DNA of 64,000 nt from Vibrio quintilis (lineage in GTDB: Bacteria; Pseudomonadota; Gammaproteobacteria; Enterobacterales; Vibrionaceae): NCBI RefSeq assembly GCF_024529975.1, contig NZ_AP024898.1:806001-870000 (forward strand), written 5' to 3'. The notes beneath the pieces were generated by a model. That model did no database searches, was not told the DNA's origin, and worked only from the letters and a program-made list of their open reading frames with translations. Position numbers and translations under genes: made by a program. Shown piece after piece: positions 52,277 through 62,299 of this stretch (its first letter is position 1; every line of letters begins with the position of its first letter).

Positions 52277-52660
52277 AGTGAGCTCCTGACCAACTAAATG
52301 AAAAAGCAACACATATCCTAATCACAATATAAAAATTTTTATGGATTTCCGGATATAAACACCATCTCACATAACTTAAGTGTATAGTCCCTGATTCATA
52401 CTGCTTGAATATTTCTAATGTATAAAAAATAAACAATACTTAAGCTAATAATCATATCAATAGTTAACTTTATCAAGAGATAATTTTCAATAACTTTTGA
52501 TATCAAACGTATTGATTAATAAGGAAAAAAACACTGTTTAGTGCGTTGAAACGGAGCAATTATTGAGGAGGACTAATCAATGGGGGCAATAGAAATAAAA
52601 CACATTCAATACACCTGAATCACCCTGATACAGGGCGGTTCAGGCTATCATTAGTCAAAT
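52277..52660. other. intergenic region
   Basis: About 380 bp with no gene. A possible weak terminator for vceB near 52624-52650 (CCTGATACAGGGCGGTTCAGG) was not clear enough to call. Confidence 0.35.
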
Positions 52661-54199
52661 TTAATGAGATGCAGAAGCATCGACCGCATGCTTCGGTTTT
52701 GGGGCCAGCCAGATAAAACATGCAGCCACGATGAAAATAACAGCAATAACCATAAAAAGCTGATTTGTGGCAACCATCACACTTTGCTTCTGAACAAGCC
52801 AGTCGATGGAACTTCTCACCTGACCCAGCGACATTCCGCCTGCCTGCATTGCATGAGTGGCAACACCATGCTGGTCAGTTAAACCGGCAAGTTCCGAGTG
52901 AATATAACGGGTTTCTTTTTCCCAGGAGGTATTCACCATTGATGTTGCAAAAGCGCCGGATAATGTCCGGATGAAATTCATCAACCCGGCGGCTGAGTAT
53001 ATTTCCCGCTCCCCGACGCATCCCAGAGCAATACCTGTCAGCGGAACAAAAAACAGTGGCATCCCGATTCCTTGGAAAAAAATAGGCCAGCTGATCTGAA
53101 AGAAAGTCATATCCAGATTGGCGTAACTACGGACAAAGGTCCATATCCCCAGCCACAGCACACCAACAAAGACAAAAGGTCTCGCGTCAAACCGGCTGGA
53201 TACTTCCGCAATGACCGGCGCCATAAAAAAGGCCAGAATTCCCATAAATGCAGTGGCAAAACCAGAAATGGTTGCTGTATATCCCATATAGATTTGCAGC
53301 CACAGTGGTGTAATTACCGCAATCGAAAAGAAAGAACCGAACCCAAGTGAAAGTGTTATCATCGACATTGAAAATCCACGGTGACGGAATACCCGTAAGT
53401 CAACCACAGGGTTTCGTTCTGTCAGCTCCCAAATCAAAAAGGCAACAAATCCGACCGCAGCAATAATCGCCAGCATAATAATTTTGTTGGACTCAAACCA
53501 ATCGAGATTTTTTCCTTCATCCAGCATAATCTGTAGTGCAGCCACCCAGACAACCAACATTACTAATCCGACAACATCAATCCGGGATTTTTCAGTTTTT
53601 GTCTCAAACTTACGCAAAAGCTGCCAGCAGGCAAACCCAGCAATCAGTGCAAAAGGGACTTTGCAAAAGAAAATATACGGCCAGCTGTAATGATCACATA
53701 GCATACCTCCGATAATCGGCCCCGTGATCGGTGCGACCAGAGTGGTCATACTCCAGATACCAATTGCAGTATGACTTTTATTTTTCGGGAAAATACGAAT
53801 CATCAGAGTTTGTGACAACGGCATCAACGGGCCTCCGGAGAAACCAAGCATGACCCTGCACATCACCAGTGTTGTCATACTATTTGCCAGGCCACACAAT
53901 AAAGAAAATACACCAAAAAATACAAAACAGGTGACAAAAACCCTGACAGAACCAAACCGGGAAGACAGCCAGCCGGTTAACGGTACGGATATCGCTTCAG
54001 CAACTGCATATGATGTAATCACATAAGTTCCCTGACTGGTTGAAACCCCCAGACTCCCGGCGATATTAGAAATAGAGACATTGGCAATCGTGGTATCCAG
54101 TATCGCCAGAAAATTTGCCATAGCCAGACATATGACACCGACAAACAGTGCAGATCCGGTTAATGGCTGAGGCTGTCTCTGTTGATCAGCTAGACTCAT
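52661..54199 (-). CDS. vceB: DHA2-family (EmrB/VceB) drug:H+ antiporter
   Basis: 512 residues, 14 predicted TM helices. Motif C-like region MLGFSGGPLMPLSQTLM and the start ANFLAILDTTIANVSISNIAGSLGVSTSQGTYVITSYAVAEAISVPLTG are typical of EmrB. It pumps hydrophobic drugs or bile salts with VceA and VceC. It lies 12 bases after vceA. Confidence 0.92.
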   Translation of the reverse strand: MSLADQQRQPQPLTGSALFVGVICLAMANFLAILDTTIANVSISNIAGSLGVSTSQGTYVITSYAVAEAISVPLTGWLSSRFGSVRVFVTCFVFFGVFSLLCGLANSMTTLVMCRVMLGFSGGPLMPLSQTLMIRIFPKNKSHTAIGIWSMTTLVAPITGPIIGGMLCDHYSWPYIFFCKVPFALIAGFACWQLLRKFETKTEKSRIDVVGLVMLVVWVAALQIMLDEGKNLDWFESNKIIMLAIIAAVGFVAFLIWELTERNPVVDLRVFRHRGFSMSMITLSLGFGSFFSIAVITPLWLQIYMGYTATISGFATAFMGILAFFMAPVIAEVSSRFDARPFVFVGVLWLGIWTFVRSYANLDMTFFQISWPIFFQGIGMPLFFVPLTGIALGCVGEREIYSAAGLMNFIRTLSGAFATSMVNTSWEKETRYIHSELAGLTDQHGVATHAMQAGGMSLGQVRSSIDWLVQKQSVMVATNQLFMVIAVIFIVAACFIWLAPKPKHAVDASASH

Positions 54200-54211
54200 T
54201 TTTTATCACCT

Positions 54212-55414
54212 CTAACCCTGTTCGCTCACCGCTGCCATTCTGTACTGTGCCAGCTTTTCTTTTGTCACCTGCGATTGCGTATCAACTGTCACCTCCATCG
54301 ATAAACCAACCTGAAGCGGATAAGCTGCCAGTTCTTTTGGATCGAGCTCAATCCGTACAGGTAACCGCTGGACCACCTTAATCCAGTTACCGGTCGCATT
54401 TTGCGCAGGTATCATCGAAAACGCAGACCCGGTGCCACCGGATAGACCGGTAATAACACCATGATAAGTGACACTGTCACCATAAAGATCTGACTTCAGT
54501 TCAACCTTTTGCCCAACTTCAACATGGGATAACTGAACTTCTTTAAAGTTGGCATCAACATGCATCCGGCTTAAAGGTACAACCGTCATTAATGGTTCAC
54601 CCGGCTGAATACGACGGCCAATCTGAACCTGGCGCTTTGCAACCACGCCACTGACCGGCGCATGTATCACTGTTCTTTGCAGATTGATCTGAGCCTGTTC
54701 AAAGCGGGCTTTTGCCAGCAACACTTCCGGGTTTGTCTCTACAGTTGTGTTGTCAATCAGCGCCTGATTCGCTTTTTGATTGCCAATAGTGGACAGACGA
54801 TTTGCAACCGATTGATTTACCGCCGCTTTTGCTGCATTCAGATGTGCTTCAGCCTGAGTAAATGCTGTTTTTGCATTGCTCAGCTCTTCGCCCGAAACCG
54901 ATCCGGAACGTACCAGCTCTTCCCGTCGATGCAGATCAATTTTCGCCTGTTCAAAACTGGCCTGAGCAGAAGCCAGCTGTGCGCGTGTCCGTTTTTCATC
55001 TTCTGACCGGGCATCGACCAAAGCAGTCAAACCTTCGTCATTCGCGAGGTAACTTCTGACCCGTCGTTTCGCCAGTGCAAAATCTGCTTTGGCCTGCTGC
55101 AACGCCAGACGGGCGTCAGTATCATCGATGACGACCAGTACGTCACCTTTCTTCACGTATTGTGTGTCAATGACATTCACCTGAGACACAATGCCGCCGA
55201 CGGCCGGGGTTACTGATGCTATTTCAACCGCTGAGTAAGCATTATCCGTTGACACATAGCGGGAACCAATCAGGTACCAGTAACTGCCAAATCCTCCGGC
55301 AGCCATCAACGCCACGGCAACTAATCCGATAAATCCTTTCTTGCGGGATTGAGAGGCTTTTTTCTGATCAAACTCATGCTGATCAACTTGTTCTGTTTCG
55401 TTGGTATGACTCAT
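54212..55414 (-). CDS. vceA: membrane fusion protein (EmrA/VceA)
   Basis: 400 residues. One N-terminal TM (about 28-48), then biotinyl-lipoyl halves (VTPAVGGIVSQVNVIDTQYVKKGDVLVVIDDTDA and TVIHAPVSGVVAKRQVQIGRRIQPGEPL) flanking a long coiled-coil hairpin (about 105-220). It bridges VceB to the outer-membrane channel. Confidence 0.92.
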   Translation of the reverse strand: MSHTNETEQVDQHEFDQKKASQSRKKGFIGLVAVALMAAGGFGSYWYLIGSRYVSTDNAYSAVEIASVTPAVGGIVSQVNVIDTQYVKKGDVLVVIDDTDARLALQQAKADFALAKRRVRSYLANDEGLTALVDARSEDEKRTRAQLASAQASFEQAKIDLHRREELVRSGSVSGEELSNAKTAFTQAEAHLNAAKAAVNQSVANRLSTIGNQKANQALIDNTTVETNPEVLLAKARFEQAQINLQRTVIHAPVSGVVAKRQVQIGRRIQPGEPLMTVVPLSRMHVDANFKEVQLSHVEVGQKVELKSDLYGDSVTYHGVITGLSGGTGSAFSMIPAQNATGNWIKVVQRLPVRIELDPKELAAYPLQVGLSMEVTVDTQSQVTKEKLAQYRMAAVSEQG

Positions 55415-55458
55415 CTATTTAATTCCTTACATTGTAAAACTAACCGTGAAATGAGGGG

Positions 55459-56886
55459 CTAATGTTTTTCTGCCTGATATCCGCCTCCCAGAGCGTGAAT
55501 CAGTGACAGGTCCAGTGAAAAGGCTCTGGCACGAACATTCACTAATGCTCTTTCACTATGAATCAATGCATTTTCAGCACTTAACACATCCAGATAAGTT
55601 GCAAGTCCGCCTTGATAGCGGTTACTCGCGATTTGATGTGCCTCTCTTGCAGCCTCAACCGCCTGACCGGATTTTTCGATTTGCGAATCGAGTGCTTTCG
55701 TACTGGTCACGACATCAGCCACATCATGTAATGCACGGATCAAGGTTTGATTGTATTGCCCGACCGCCATCTCATATCTTGCCTGTGCAGATGTCAGCTG
55801 ACCTTCAAGACGGCCACCGGAAAAAATGGGTAAATAAATTGCAGGGCTGATACTGCCGGCGTCATTGCCGGTATTAAAGAGGTTATCCAGACCAAAAGCC
55901 TGATACCCGATAAAAGCCGATATACTGACATCGGGATAAAACTGAGCCCGGGCAACACCAATTCTCTGAGCAGCGGCTTCAGCCTGCCAGCGGGCTGCTG
56001 AAACATCCGGCCGGTGTCCGAGAAGCCCGACACCAACATCTTCAGGCAACCCAAATGTTGCTGATAGATGAACCACCGGCCGGGAGATCGACAGTGCCAT
56101 ATCCGGGCCATGGCCAACCAACGCAGCAATCGCATTTTTCTGCAGCTGTACTGATTCTTTGATACTCAACAGTTCAGCTTCAACACTTGCCACGGCCGAC
56201 TTTGCCTGACTCACAGCCCCTTTGGTTTCAAGACCGTTACGATATCGTCTGGTCAGCAGTTCTGCTGTCTTACGTCTGACATGTACTGCTGCATTCACTG
56301 TATCTTCATTGGCATATAATCTTGCCAGCTCCGCATAAGCCTGCGCGATCGAGGTTGACAACATCAGACGGGTTGCAGCCTGCTCTGCTTTCGCGGCAGC
56401 CAGCTCTGAAACGGCTGCTGCAACAGTGGCTTTATTTTTTCCCCAGAAATCAAAATCGTAAGAAAAGTTCAGCGTCACGGAGCCAAAATCGTTCCAGTTT
56501 TGCGGCGGTGTTGCCGCCTGATAGTGATAACTGATTTTTGTCTGGGACGCATTTGCAGACAACCCGGCCTGAATCTTTTTCAGTGCGCCGGCCTGCCGTG
56601 CAATACCCTGATAGTTTTTCAGCCGGGCCTGTGCCTGCGCCATTGCCGGAGAATCAGCCAGCGCTGATTCAATCAGCTGGTTCAACTGCTGATCCTGATA
56701 ACGTGTCCACCAATGATCTCCCGGCCAGTCAATGGCTGAAATTTCCTGAAATGTTTTTGTATACCCTGCTTCATCTGCTGTTTTTACGGATTTCAGCGCC
56801 CCATCTGGCGGTGCCATACACCCGCTAAGCAAGAGCACGCTTGCGATTAGCGTCATTCCCGTTAGCAAAACTGGCTTATTCATCAT
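55459..56886 (-). CDS. vceC: outer-membrane efflux lipoprotein (VceC/OprM type)
   Basis: 475 residues. Lipoprotein signal with lipobox LLSGC (Cys23), then two OEP domains with GHRPDVSAARWQAEAAAQRIGVARAQFYPDVSI, characteristic of NodT-type channels. First gene of vceCAB, transcribed away from the TetR gene as in V. cholerae. The start may be either of two adjacent ATG codons. Confidence 0.92.
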   Translation of the reverse strand: MMNKPVLLTGMTLIASVLLLSGCMAPPDGALKSVKTADEAGYTKTFQEISAIDWPGDHWWTRYQDQQLNQLIESALADSPAMAQAQARLKNYQGIARQAGALKKIQAGLSANASQTKISYHYQAATPPQNWNDFGSVTLNFSYDFDFWGKNKATVAAAVSELAAAKAEQAATRLMLSTSIAQAYAELARLYANEDTVNAAVHVRRKTAELLTRRYRNGLETKGAVSQAKSAVASVEAELLSIKESVQLQKNAIAALVGHGPDMALSISRPVVHLSATFGLPEDVGVGLLGHRPDVSAARWQAEAAAQRIGVARAQFYPDVSISAFIGYQAFGLDNLFNTGNDAGSISPAIYLPIFSGGRLEGQLTSAQARYEMAVGQYNQTLIRALHDVADVVTSTKALDSQIEKSGQAVEAAREAHQIASNRYQGGLATYLDVLSAENALIHSERALVNVRARAFSLDLSLIHALGGGYQAEKH

Positions 56887-56926
56887 GTATTGCCTTTATC
56901 ATATTTGTTGTATATTTCATTTCATA

Positions 56927-56946
56927 ACTAAACCGTACCGTACAGT
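56927..56946. promoter_or_regulatory. candidate VceR operator
   Basis: Imperfect palindrome with ACT..ACCGTACCGT..AGT in the 130-bp gap between divergent vceC and vceR. The GTAC core is typical of TetR-family sites. A TTGACA at 56954-56959 on the plus strand may belong to the vceR promoter. Confidence 0.6.
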
Positions 56947-57016
56947 TATACTCTTGACAGAAACATGAAGTCAAGCGAAACTCTTTCGGTTTTTCTCAGT
57001 CAGGGGTTAGTTATTC

Positions 57017-57631
57017 ATGCGGGTAAAAAGCGAAGCTCGTCGTCAGGCCATTCTGGATATAGCAAAAGAAGCCTTTATTGAACAGGGGTTCGAACAAACG
57101 TCAATGTCTGCTATTGCCAAGAAACTCGGTGGTTCAAAAGCAACACTCTACAATTATTTCAATTCCAAAGAAGCCATCTTTCTGGCCGTGATGCGTTCCT
57201 CAATTTCCGATCAGCTTGTCGATGCCTTTCATGACCTATCAGATAAAGACAGCGAAAATGAAGGGATTAAAGAAACCTTAAATAACATCGGTTTTATCTA
57301 TCTGAAGGCAATTCTGAGCCCCGAAGTCACCGCGATTCGTAAACTGGCTTTATCTGAGTCAGAACGTTCAGATATTGGACGCTTTTTCTATGAAAACGGC
57401 CCGAAAACCGGCTGGAAAACGGTCGAACGTTTTCTTTCTTCGCAAGTTTATAAAGGTAACCTGATTTTGTGCGATACACACATTGCCACAGCACAGCTCA
57501 AGGCTTTGATTGACGCAGAGCTGGTTGAGCCTTACGAGTTCGGAGCTATTGACCAGCCTGACGATGACAAGATCCAGCAGGTGGTCGACCGGGCTATCGA
57601 TAGCTTCATCAAACTTTATACCGTCAGCTGA
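57017..57631 (+). CDS. vceR: TetR/AcrR-family repressor (VceR-like)
   Basis: 204 residues. HTH at about 8-55 (AILDIAKEAFIEQGFEQTSMSAIAKKLGGSKATLYNYFNSKEAIF) and a helical ligand domain with AcrR C-terminal features (ALSESERSDIGRFFYENGP). Divergent from the efflux operon it likely represses, matching the vceR/vceCAB arrangement. Confidence 0.88.
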   Translation: MRVKSEARRQAILDIAKEAFIEQGFEQTSMSAIAKKLGGSKATLYNYFNSKEAIFLAVMRSSISDQLVDAFHDLSDKDSENEGIKETLNNIGFIYLKAILSPEVTAIRKLALSESERSDIGRFFYENGPKTGWKTVERFLSSQVYKGNLILCDTHIATAQLKALIDAELVEPYEFGAIDQPDDDKIQQVVDRAIDSFIKLYTVS

Positions 57632-57738
57632 TGTTTTATCTCCGGACCGCAATCAGGTCCGGTCTGTGGGTATAATCACCCTGTTTTTTTCAAATTATTC
57701 AATCACAGCGCCTTTCTGAGCTGTAAAATGGCAAAGCT

Positions 57739-59049
57739 ATGAAACAAACCATACACCGTGGTGAAATCTTACATTTTCCCGCAGCAACGTCCGATCCGGC
57801 ACAAAATCACCAGTATCTGAAAGACGGAATTTTGATCACTGAAAACGGCATGATCACACAGTTACTGGATGCACAAATATTTCTGAACCATCTGTCAGAG
57901 GAAGAACGTTCCTGTGTATTACCCGGCATTATCCGGCATGAAGGACTACTGATTCCAGGCATGATCGACAGTCATGTTCATTATCCCCAGATGGAAATGA
58001 TCGCCAGTTATGGCACCCAATTACTGGAATGGCTGAATGAATACACATTCCCCACAGAAGCAAAATTTTGCCGCAATGACTATGCCGCAGCTCAGTCCAG
58101 GCAGTTCCTGCAACAACTGTTTGCTCACGGCACCACAACAGCCAGTGTATTTGCAACCGTTCATCCGGAATCGGTGAACGCGTTTTTCAATGCCGCGGAA
58201 AGTTATCAGGCCCGGATGATTTGCGGCAAAGTGATGATGGATCGCAACTGTCCTGATAATCTTAAAGACACCGCGGAAACCGGGTTTACTGAAACCCGAC
58301 AGCTTATCGAACAGTGGCATCATCAGGGCCGTGCATTATATGCCATCACCCCGCGTTTTGCTCCAACCAGCACACCGGAACAACTGGCAAAAGCAGGTCA
58401 GCTGGCAGAAAAATATCCGGACACCTTTATTCAGACTCATCTGAGTGAAAATGTGAATGAGATTGAATGGGTGAAATCACTCTTCCCGGAATGTCCGGAT
58501 TATCTCGGGGTATATGAAAAATACGGGCTGGTCCGGGAGCGTGCTTTATTCGGCCACGGTATTCACCTTGAACCCCGAGAATATCAGGTTTTACAGCGTG
58601 AACAGGCCGGAGTCATTTTTTGTCCGACATCGAACTTATTTATCGGTAGCGGGTTGTTCCCCTATTTTGATGTCAAAGCACAAAATATTCCGGTCGCAAT
58701 TGCCAGTGATGTCGGCGCAGGCACAAGCCTGAGTCTGCTGACCAATCAGGCAGAAGCATACAAAATTTTGCAGCTGCAACAGCAGAACCTGAATCCTCTT
58801 GAAGCACTGTATTTATGTACGCAGGGGGCGGCCGTCACAATGCGCCTGTCTGATAAAATCGGGAACCTGAATCCCGGCACTGAGGCTGACTTTGTCGAGC
58901 TGGATTTCTCTGCATTTCCACTGCTTGAACAGCGAACAAAGCAAGCCAGGACTTTTGCTGAAAAATTATTTGCACTCATGATACTCGGAGATGACCGGGT
59001 TATCCGCCGAACTTATGTTCATGGTCAATGCGTTTATACCCGCGGGTAA
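57739..59049 (+). CDS. guaD: guanine deaminase
   Basis: 436-residue amidohydrolase. Metal and substrate motifs: PGMIDSHVHYPQ (first His pair), TPRFAPTSTPEQL, QTHLSEN, GHGIHLEPRE, and ASDVGAGTSLSLL with the metal-binding Asp. It converts guanine to xanthine and ammonia. It lies 48 bases before modD on the same strand, probably one operon. Xanthine is next oxidised by a molybdoenzyme, which fits the nearby molybdate genes. Confidence 0.95.
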   Translation: MKQTIHRGEILHFPAATSDPAQNHQYLKDGILITENGMITQLLDAQIFLNHLSEEERSCVLPGIIRHEGLLIPGMIDSHVHYPQMEMIASYGTQLLEWLNEYTFPTEAKFCRNDYAAAQSRQFLQQLFAHGTTTASVFATVHPESVNAFFNAAESYQARMICGKVMMDRNCPDNLKDTAETGFTETRQLIEQWHHQGRALYAITPRFAPTSTPEQLAKAGQLAEKYPDTFIQTHLSENVNEIEWVKSLFPECPDYLGVYEKYGLVRERALFGHGIHLEPREYQVLQREQAGVIFCPTSNLFIGSGLFPYFDVKAQNIPVAIASDVGAGTSLSLLTNQAEAYKILQLQQQNLNPLEALYLCTQGAAVTMRLSDKIGNLNPGTEADFVELDFSAFPLLEQRTKQARTFAEKLFALMILGDDRVIRRTYVHGQCVYTRG

Positions 59050-59096
59050 CTGATGTTCACCATCTCTGAAAATCAGAAATCCTATGAGGAAATACG

Positions 59097-59948
59097 ATGA
59101 ATTTTTATATCTCTGATGCTGAAGTAGAAAAAATACTGGAAGAAGATATCTCGACGGTAGATCTCACATCGCTGGCACTTTCACTGAAGGATCAACCGGC
59201 CGCCATCACTTTTCAGGCCAGACATCTGACTATGGTTAGTGCTGTGGAGGAAGTCGTCACCATCCTGAAAAAACTGAATCTGACTGTAACTCACTTTCAG
59301 CCATCGGGTACTATCGTTCAGCCCGGCGAGTCTTTTCTGCATGCAGAAGGCATGTCTTCTGCGATTCAGATTGCATGGAGAACATGCAGTAAGATCCTGG
59401 AATATTTTTCGGGTGTGGCAACCCGGACACATCACATGGTCAGTTTAGCCAGAAGCATTAATCCGCAAGTCACGGTCGCGACCACCAGAAAAAACATCCC
59501 CGGCACCAAAAAGCTGGCAATCAAGTCCATCATCTGCGGTGGTGCCGTACCACACCGGCTCGGACTTTCAGAAACAGTGCTGGTATTCGGTGAACATATG
59601 GCAATGCTTGGTGGCTTTAATATCTTTATTGAGCAACTACCGGAAATAAAGGCAAAGGTTATAGAAAAAAAAGTGGGAGCAGAAGCTCATTCTTTTGAAA
59701 CTGGTATTCAGCTGGTTCACGCAGGAATTGATTTTGTGCAGCTTGATAAATTTGATATCCAGTCAACTACCGATTTTGTGAAAGAAGCCAAACATATAAA
59801 TAAAAACATTATTGTGATTGCAACCGGTAACATTAACAGTGAAAACATTGAAGCTTATACAAAAACCGGAGCCGATGTGATTAATACATCGTCAGCCTAT
59901 CATGGAAAGCCAGCTGATATTAAGGCAATCATAAAACAGTTAGATTAA
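59097..59948 (+). CDS. modD: ModD protein (nicotinate phosphoribosyltransferase-like)
   Basis: 283 residues of the quinolinate phosphoribosyltransferase fold. ISDAEVEKILEEDISTVDLTSLAL at the start, ATRTHHMVSLARSINPQVTVATTRKNIPGTKKLAIKSIICGGAVPHRLGLSETVLVF in the middle and a phosphate-binding VIATGNINSENIEAYTKTGADVINTS near the end mark ModD. It is linked to molybdenum use in other bacteria; the exact reaction is not known to me. GAGGAAATACG precedes the ATG. Confidence 0.92.
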   Translation: MNFYISDAEVEKILEEDISTVDLTSLALSLKDQPAAITFQARHLTMVSAVEEVVTILKKLNLTVTHFQPSGTIVQPGESFLHAEGMSSAIQIAWRTCSKILEYFSGVATRTHHMVSLARSINPQVTVATTRKNIPGTKKLAIKSIICGGAVPHRLGLSETVLVFGEHMAMLGGFNIFIEQLPEIKAKVIEKKVGAEAHSFETGIQLVHAGIDFVQLDKFDIQSTTDFVKEAKHINKNIIVIATGNINSENIEAYTKTGADVINTSSAYHGKPADIKAIIKQLD

Positions 59949-60609
59949 TTACTTAAATTAAACTAAACTAAACATAAATTTAGAATATAAGCTCTAAAAA
60001 ATAATTTTATTAATTAGGCTTATATTCTATCTATGTAAACATATTATCTACTTATAATACAAAATAATATTCATTTGATATTTATATAAAAACAGGATTT
60101 TACATTTTCAAGGTAAATAATTATTCATTTCAACTCCCACCATTTAAGCATAATTATTCATATAAAAATGGAACTTATGTTTTCAAAAACACAATAAACT
60201 CTGTCTTACAGCTTGTTTTTATTGATAGAAATCACTCTTCTTTCACTCTTTAGAATATAAAAATATAATTTAAAAATATTTATTCTTAAATCTAATATAT
60301 TCCTCATCTTATTTTTCTGGACATGTAAATTAATGCAATATAAATTGACATCGTGGTTTTGAAACAATATTTCAATTTGGTAATAGATGTTATTTAAATA
60401 ATACAAAGCCATCATATAGAAACCTAGCAAATCAAAAAATGTTAGCGTAAAGATAAAAGCATAAATAGTACGGGTGTAAATTTATTTTAATTAATAGGTT
60501 TACCAAAAGCATTTAACAATAAATGGTATATCCCCCCAGAATCTGAGGTTATTGCTTCATAAATAGCTGGATATACGTGTCTGTCAAATACACTATAGAG
60601 AAATGAAAA
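59949..60609. other. very AT-rich intergenic region
   Basis: About 660 bp, markedly richer in A+T than the flanks. A 74-codon minus-strand frame at 60206-60430 is low-complexity and probably not a gene. The pectate lyase promoter should lie near the right end. Confidence 0.45.
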
Positions 60610-61773
60610 ATGAAATTAAAAGCAGTTTATAAATCATCTCTTGGATTAGCGATCAGTGCAGTTTTAGCTGGTGTAATTGCTACACCAGCAATGGCTGGTT
60701 CTCTTGCATCAAACACTGCGCTTGAACCTGCGTCTATCGGCTTTGCAACACAAAACGGAGGCACCACCGGCGGCGCTAAAGCCAGCAGCAAAAATATCTA
60801 CACTGTCAAAAACATCAGCCAGTTTAAATCTGCTTTGAAAGCAAACAAGGGTCAGCCACGGATCATTCAGGTAAAAGGCATTATTGATGTCAGTGGCGGC
60901 AAAGCATACTCAAGCTTTAACGATCAGAAAAAACGTTCACAGTTATACATTCCTTCAAATACCACTATCATCGGTATCACCAGCAACTCCGGATTTAAAA
61001 AAGGTTCTTTGATCATTAAAAGTGTAAGTAATGTCATTGTCCGGAATTTATATGTCGAATCTCCTGTTGATGTGGCACCTCACTTTGAAAAAGGTGACGG
61101 ATGGAATGCTGAATGGGATGGCATGAACATTATCAAATCTAAAAATGTCTGGGTTGACCATATGACTTTTGATGATGGCTCGTTCACTGATTCGCAATAC
61201 AAAACTAAAAATGGCTGGCCTTATGTTCAGCATGATGGTGAGCTGGATATCAAACATGGAAGTGACTTCGTCACTGTTTCTTACTCCATCTTTAAAAACC
61301 ACAACAAAACCATGTTGATTGGTCACAGCGCAAGCAACAGCAAAGAAGATAAAGGTCACCTGCGCATCACACTGGCTGATAATATGTTCCACAAAATCGA
61401 ACAGCGCACACCACGGGTCAGATTCGGTAAAGTTCACTCTTATAACAACGTATTTAAAGGAAATGCCAAAGCAAATGAATATGCCTTTAAAGCGGGTTAT
61501 GGTCTTGGACAACAGGGATCTATTCGTTCAGAAAACAATGTCTACGGCATCACCAAGCTGAAAACGCTGTGTAAATTTGTTGACGTGAAGAAAAATAACA
61601 GCTCACTGGTTGATAGCGGCTCACTTTATAACGGTAAAACTGTCAGCCTGTCAAAATGTGCCCCATCAAGTAATGTTGGCTGGAGTGTCCCTTACAGCTA
61701 TACACTACACAAAGCGAAAAACATGGAAGCATATCTGAAAAAACATGCAGGTAACGGTAAATTATCTCTGTAA
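60610..61773 (+). CDS. secreted pectate lyase, polysaccharide lyase family 1
   Basis: 387 residues. Sec signal peptide (SSLGLAISAVLAGVIATPAMA, cleavage near residue 29). Parallel beta-helix with WDGMNIIKSKNVWVDHMTFDDG (calcium-binding acidic residues and the vWiDH motif) and RTPRVRFGKVHSYNN with the catalytic Arg. Cleaves polygalacturonate by beta-elimination outside the cell. Two Cys near the C-terminus may pair. The neighbouring AT-rich tract suggests possible acquisition. Confidence 0.94.
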   Translation: MKLKAVYKSSLGLAISAVLAGVIATPAMAGSLASNTALEPASIGFATQNGGTTGGAKASSKNIYTVKNISQFKSALKANKGQPRIIQVKGIIDVSGGKAYSSFNDQKKRSQLYIPSNTTIIGITSNSGFKKGSLIIKSVSNVIVRNLYVESPVDVAPHFEKGDGWNAEWDGMNIIKSKNVWVDHMTFDDGSFTDSQYKTKNGWPYVQHDGELDIKHGSDFVTVSYSIFKNHNKTMLIGHSASNSKEDKGHLRITLADNMFHKIEQRTPRVRFGKVHSYNNVFKGNAKANEYAFKAGYGLGQQGSIRSENNVYGITKLKTLCKFVDVKKNNSSLVDSGSLYNGKTVSLSKCAPSSNVGWSVPYSYTLHKAKNMEAYLKKHAGNGKLSL

Positions 61774-61786
61774 TTTGCTTCAATCT

Positions 61787-61815
61787 ATCCCGGGGATTCC
61801 CTGCCCCGGGGTATT
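61787..61815 (+). terminator. pectate lyase terminator
   Basis: Short GC-rich hairpin of the CCCGGGG/CCCCGGG type followed by TATTTCTG; modest T run. Confidence 0.6.
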
Positions 61816-61911
61816 TCTGTACCCGCAGCCTGACCTGATCTGTTTTTTATACCCTGCTCACAAAAACCTCTCTTTTTTATCCTGCAACCAGGATAATGCT
61901 ACACTTCTCGT

Positions 61912-62180
61912 ATATACCCAAGCAACCTGAAGATGCATGATTCAGCGTGCAGCCGAAAGGTGCAGTTCAAGGAAAGGGAATGCAGGAATGTACCCACCTT
62001 TCAAATTCTCTTGACGCAGAAATGTGCCTTTCAGCTCACGCCCTTCGGGTGAGTTTGTCTGGCTTTGATACAGCGTGACTGATTTTCAACGTAGAATGAC
62101 TATGTTTTCAAATCAGTGCCTTGTCTCAAAGCCAGACAAATCTCACTGAACCCTGCATCTTCAGGTTGTTTGGGTATATA
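61912..62180. repeat. inverted-repeat element, longest form (269 bp)
   Basis: The same terminal arms as the 37279 and 44625 copies. The left half matches the 200-bp form closely. The right half has an extra 65-70 bp containing CAGCGTGACTGATTTTCAACG and a near-inverted CAAAGCCAGACAAA. Confidence 0.82.
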
Positions 62181-62299
62181 CACTGAAGCCCGTTGTTCTC
62201 CGCTGAAATTTTACAATACAGAGCAATCTGAACCGGGCAACTTTTGTTATAAGAAAGCATCAAAGATCAACAGTTCTAAGAAATGAAAAAGGATTAAAA

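Noticed and set aside
60206..60430. 74-codon minus-strand frame upstream of the pectate lyase gene
   Set aside because: Low-complexity Ile/Asn/Lys/Tyr-rich product expected from very AT-rich DNA.
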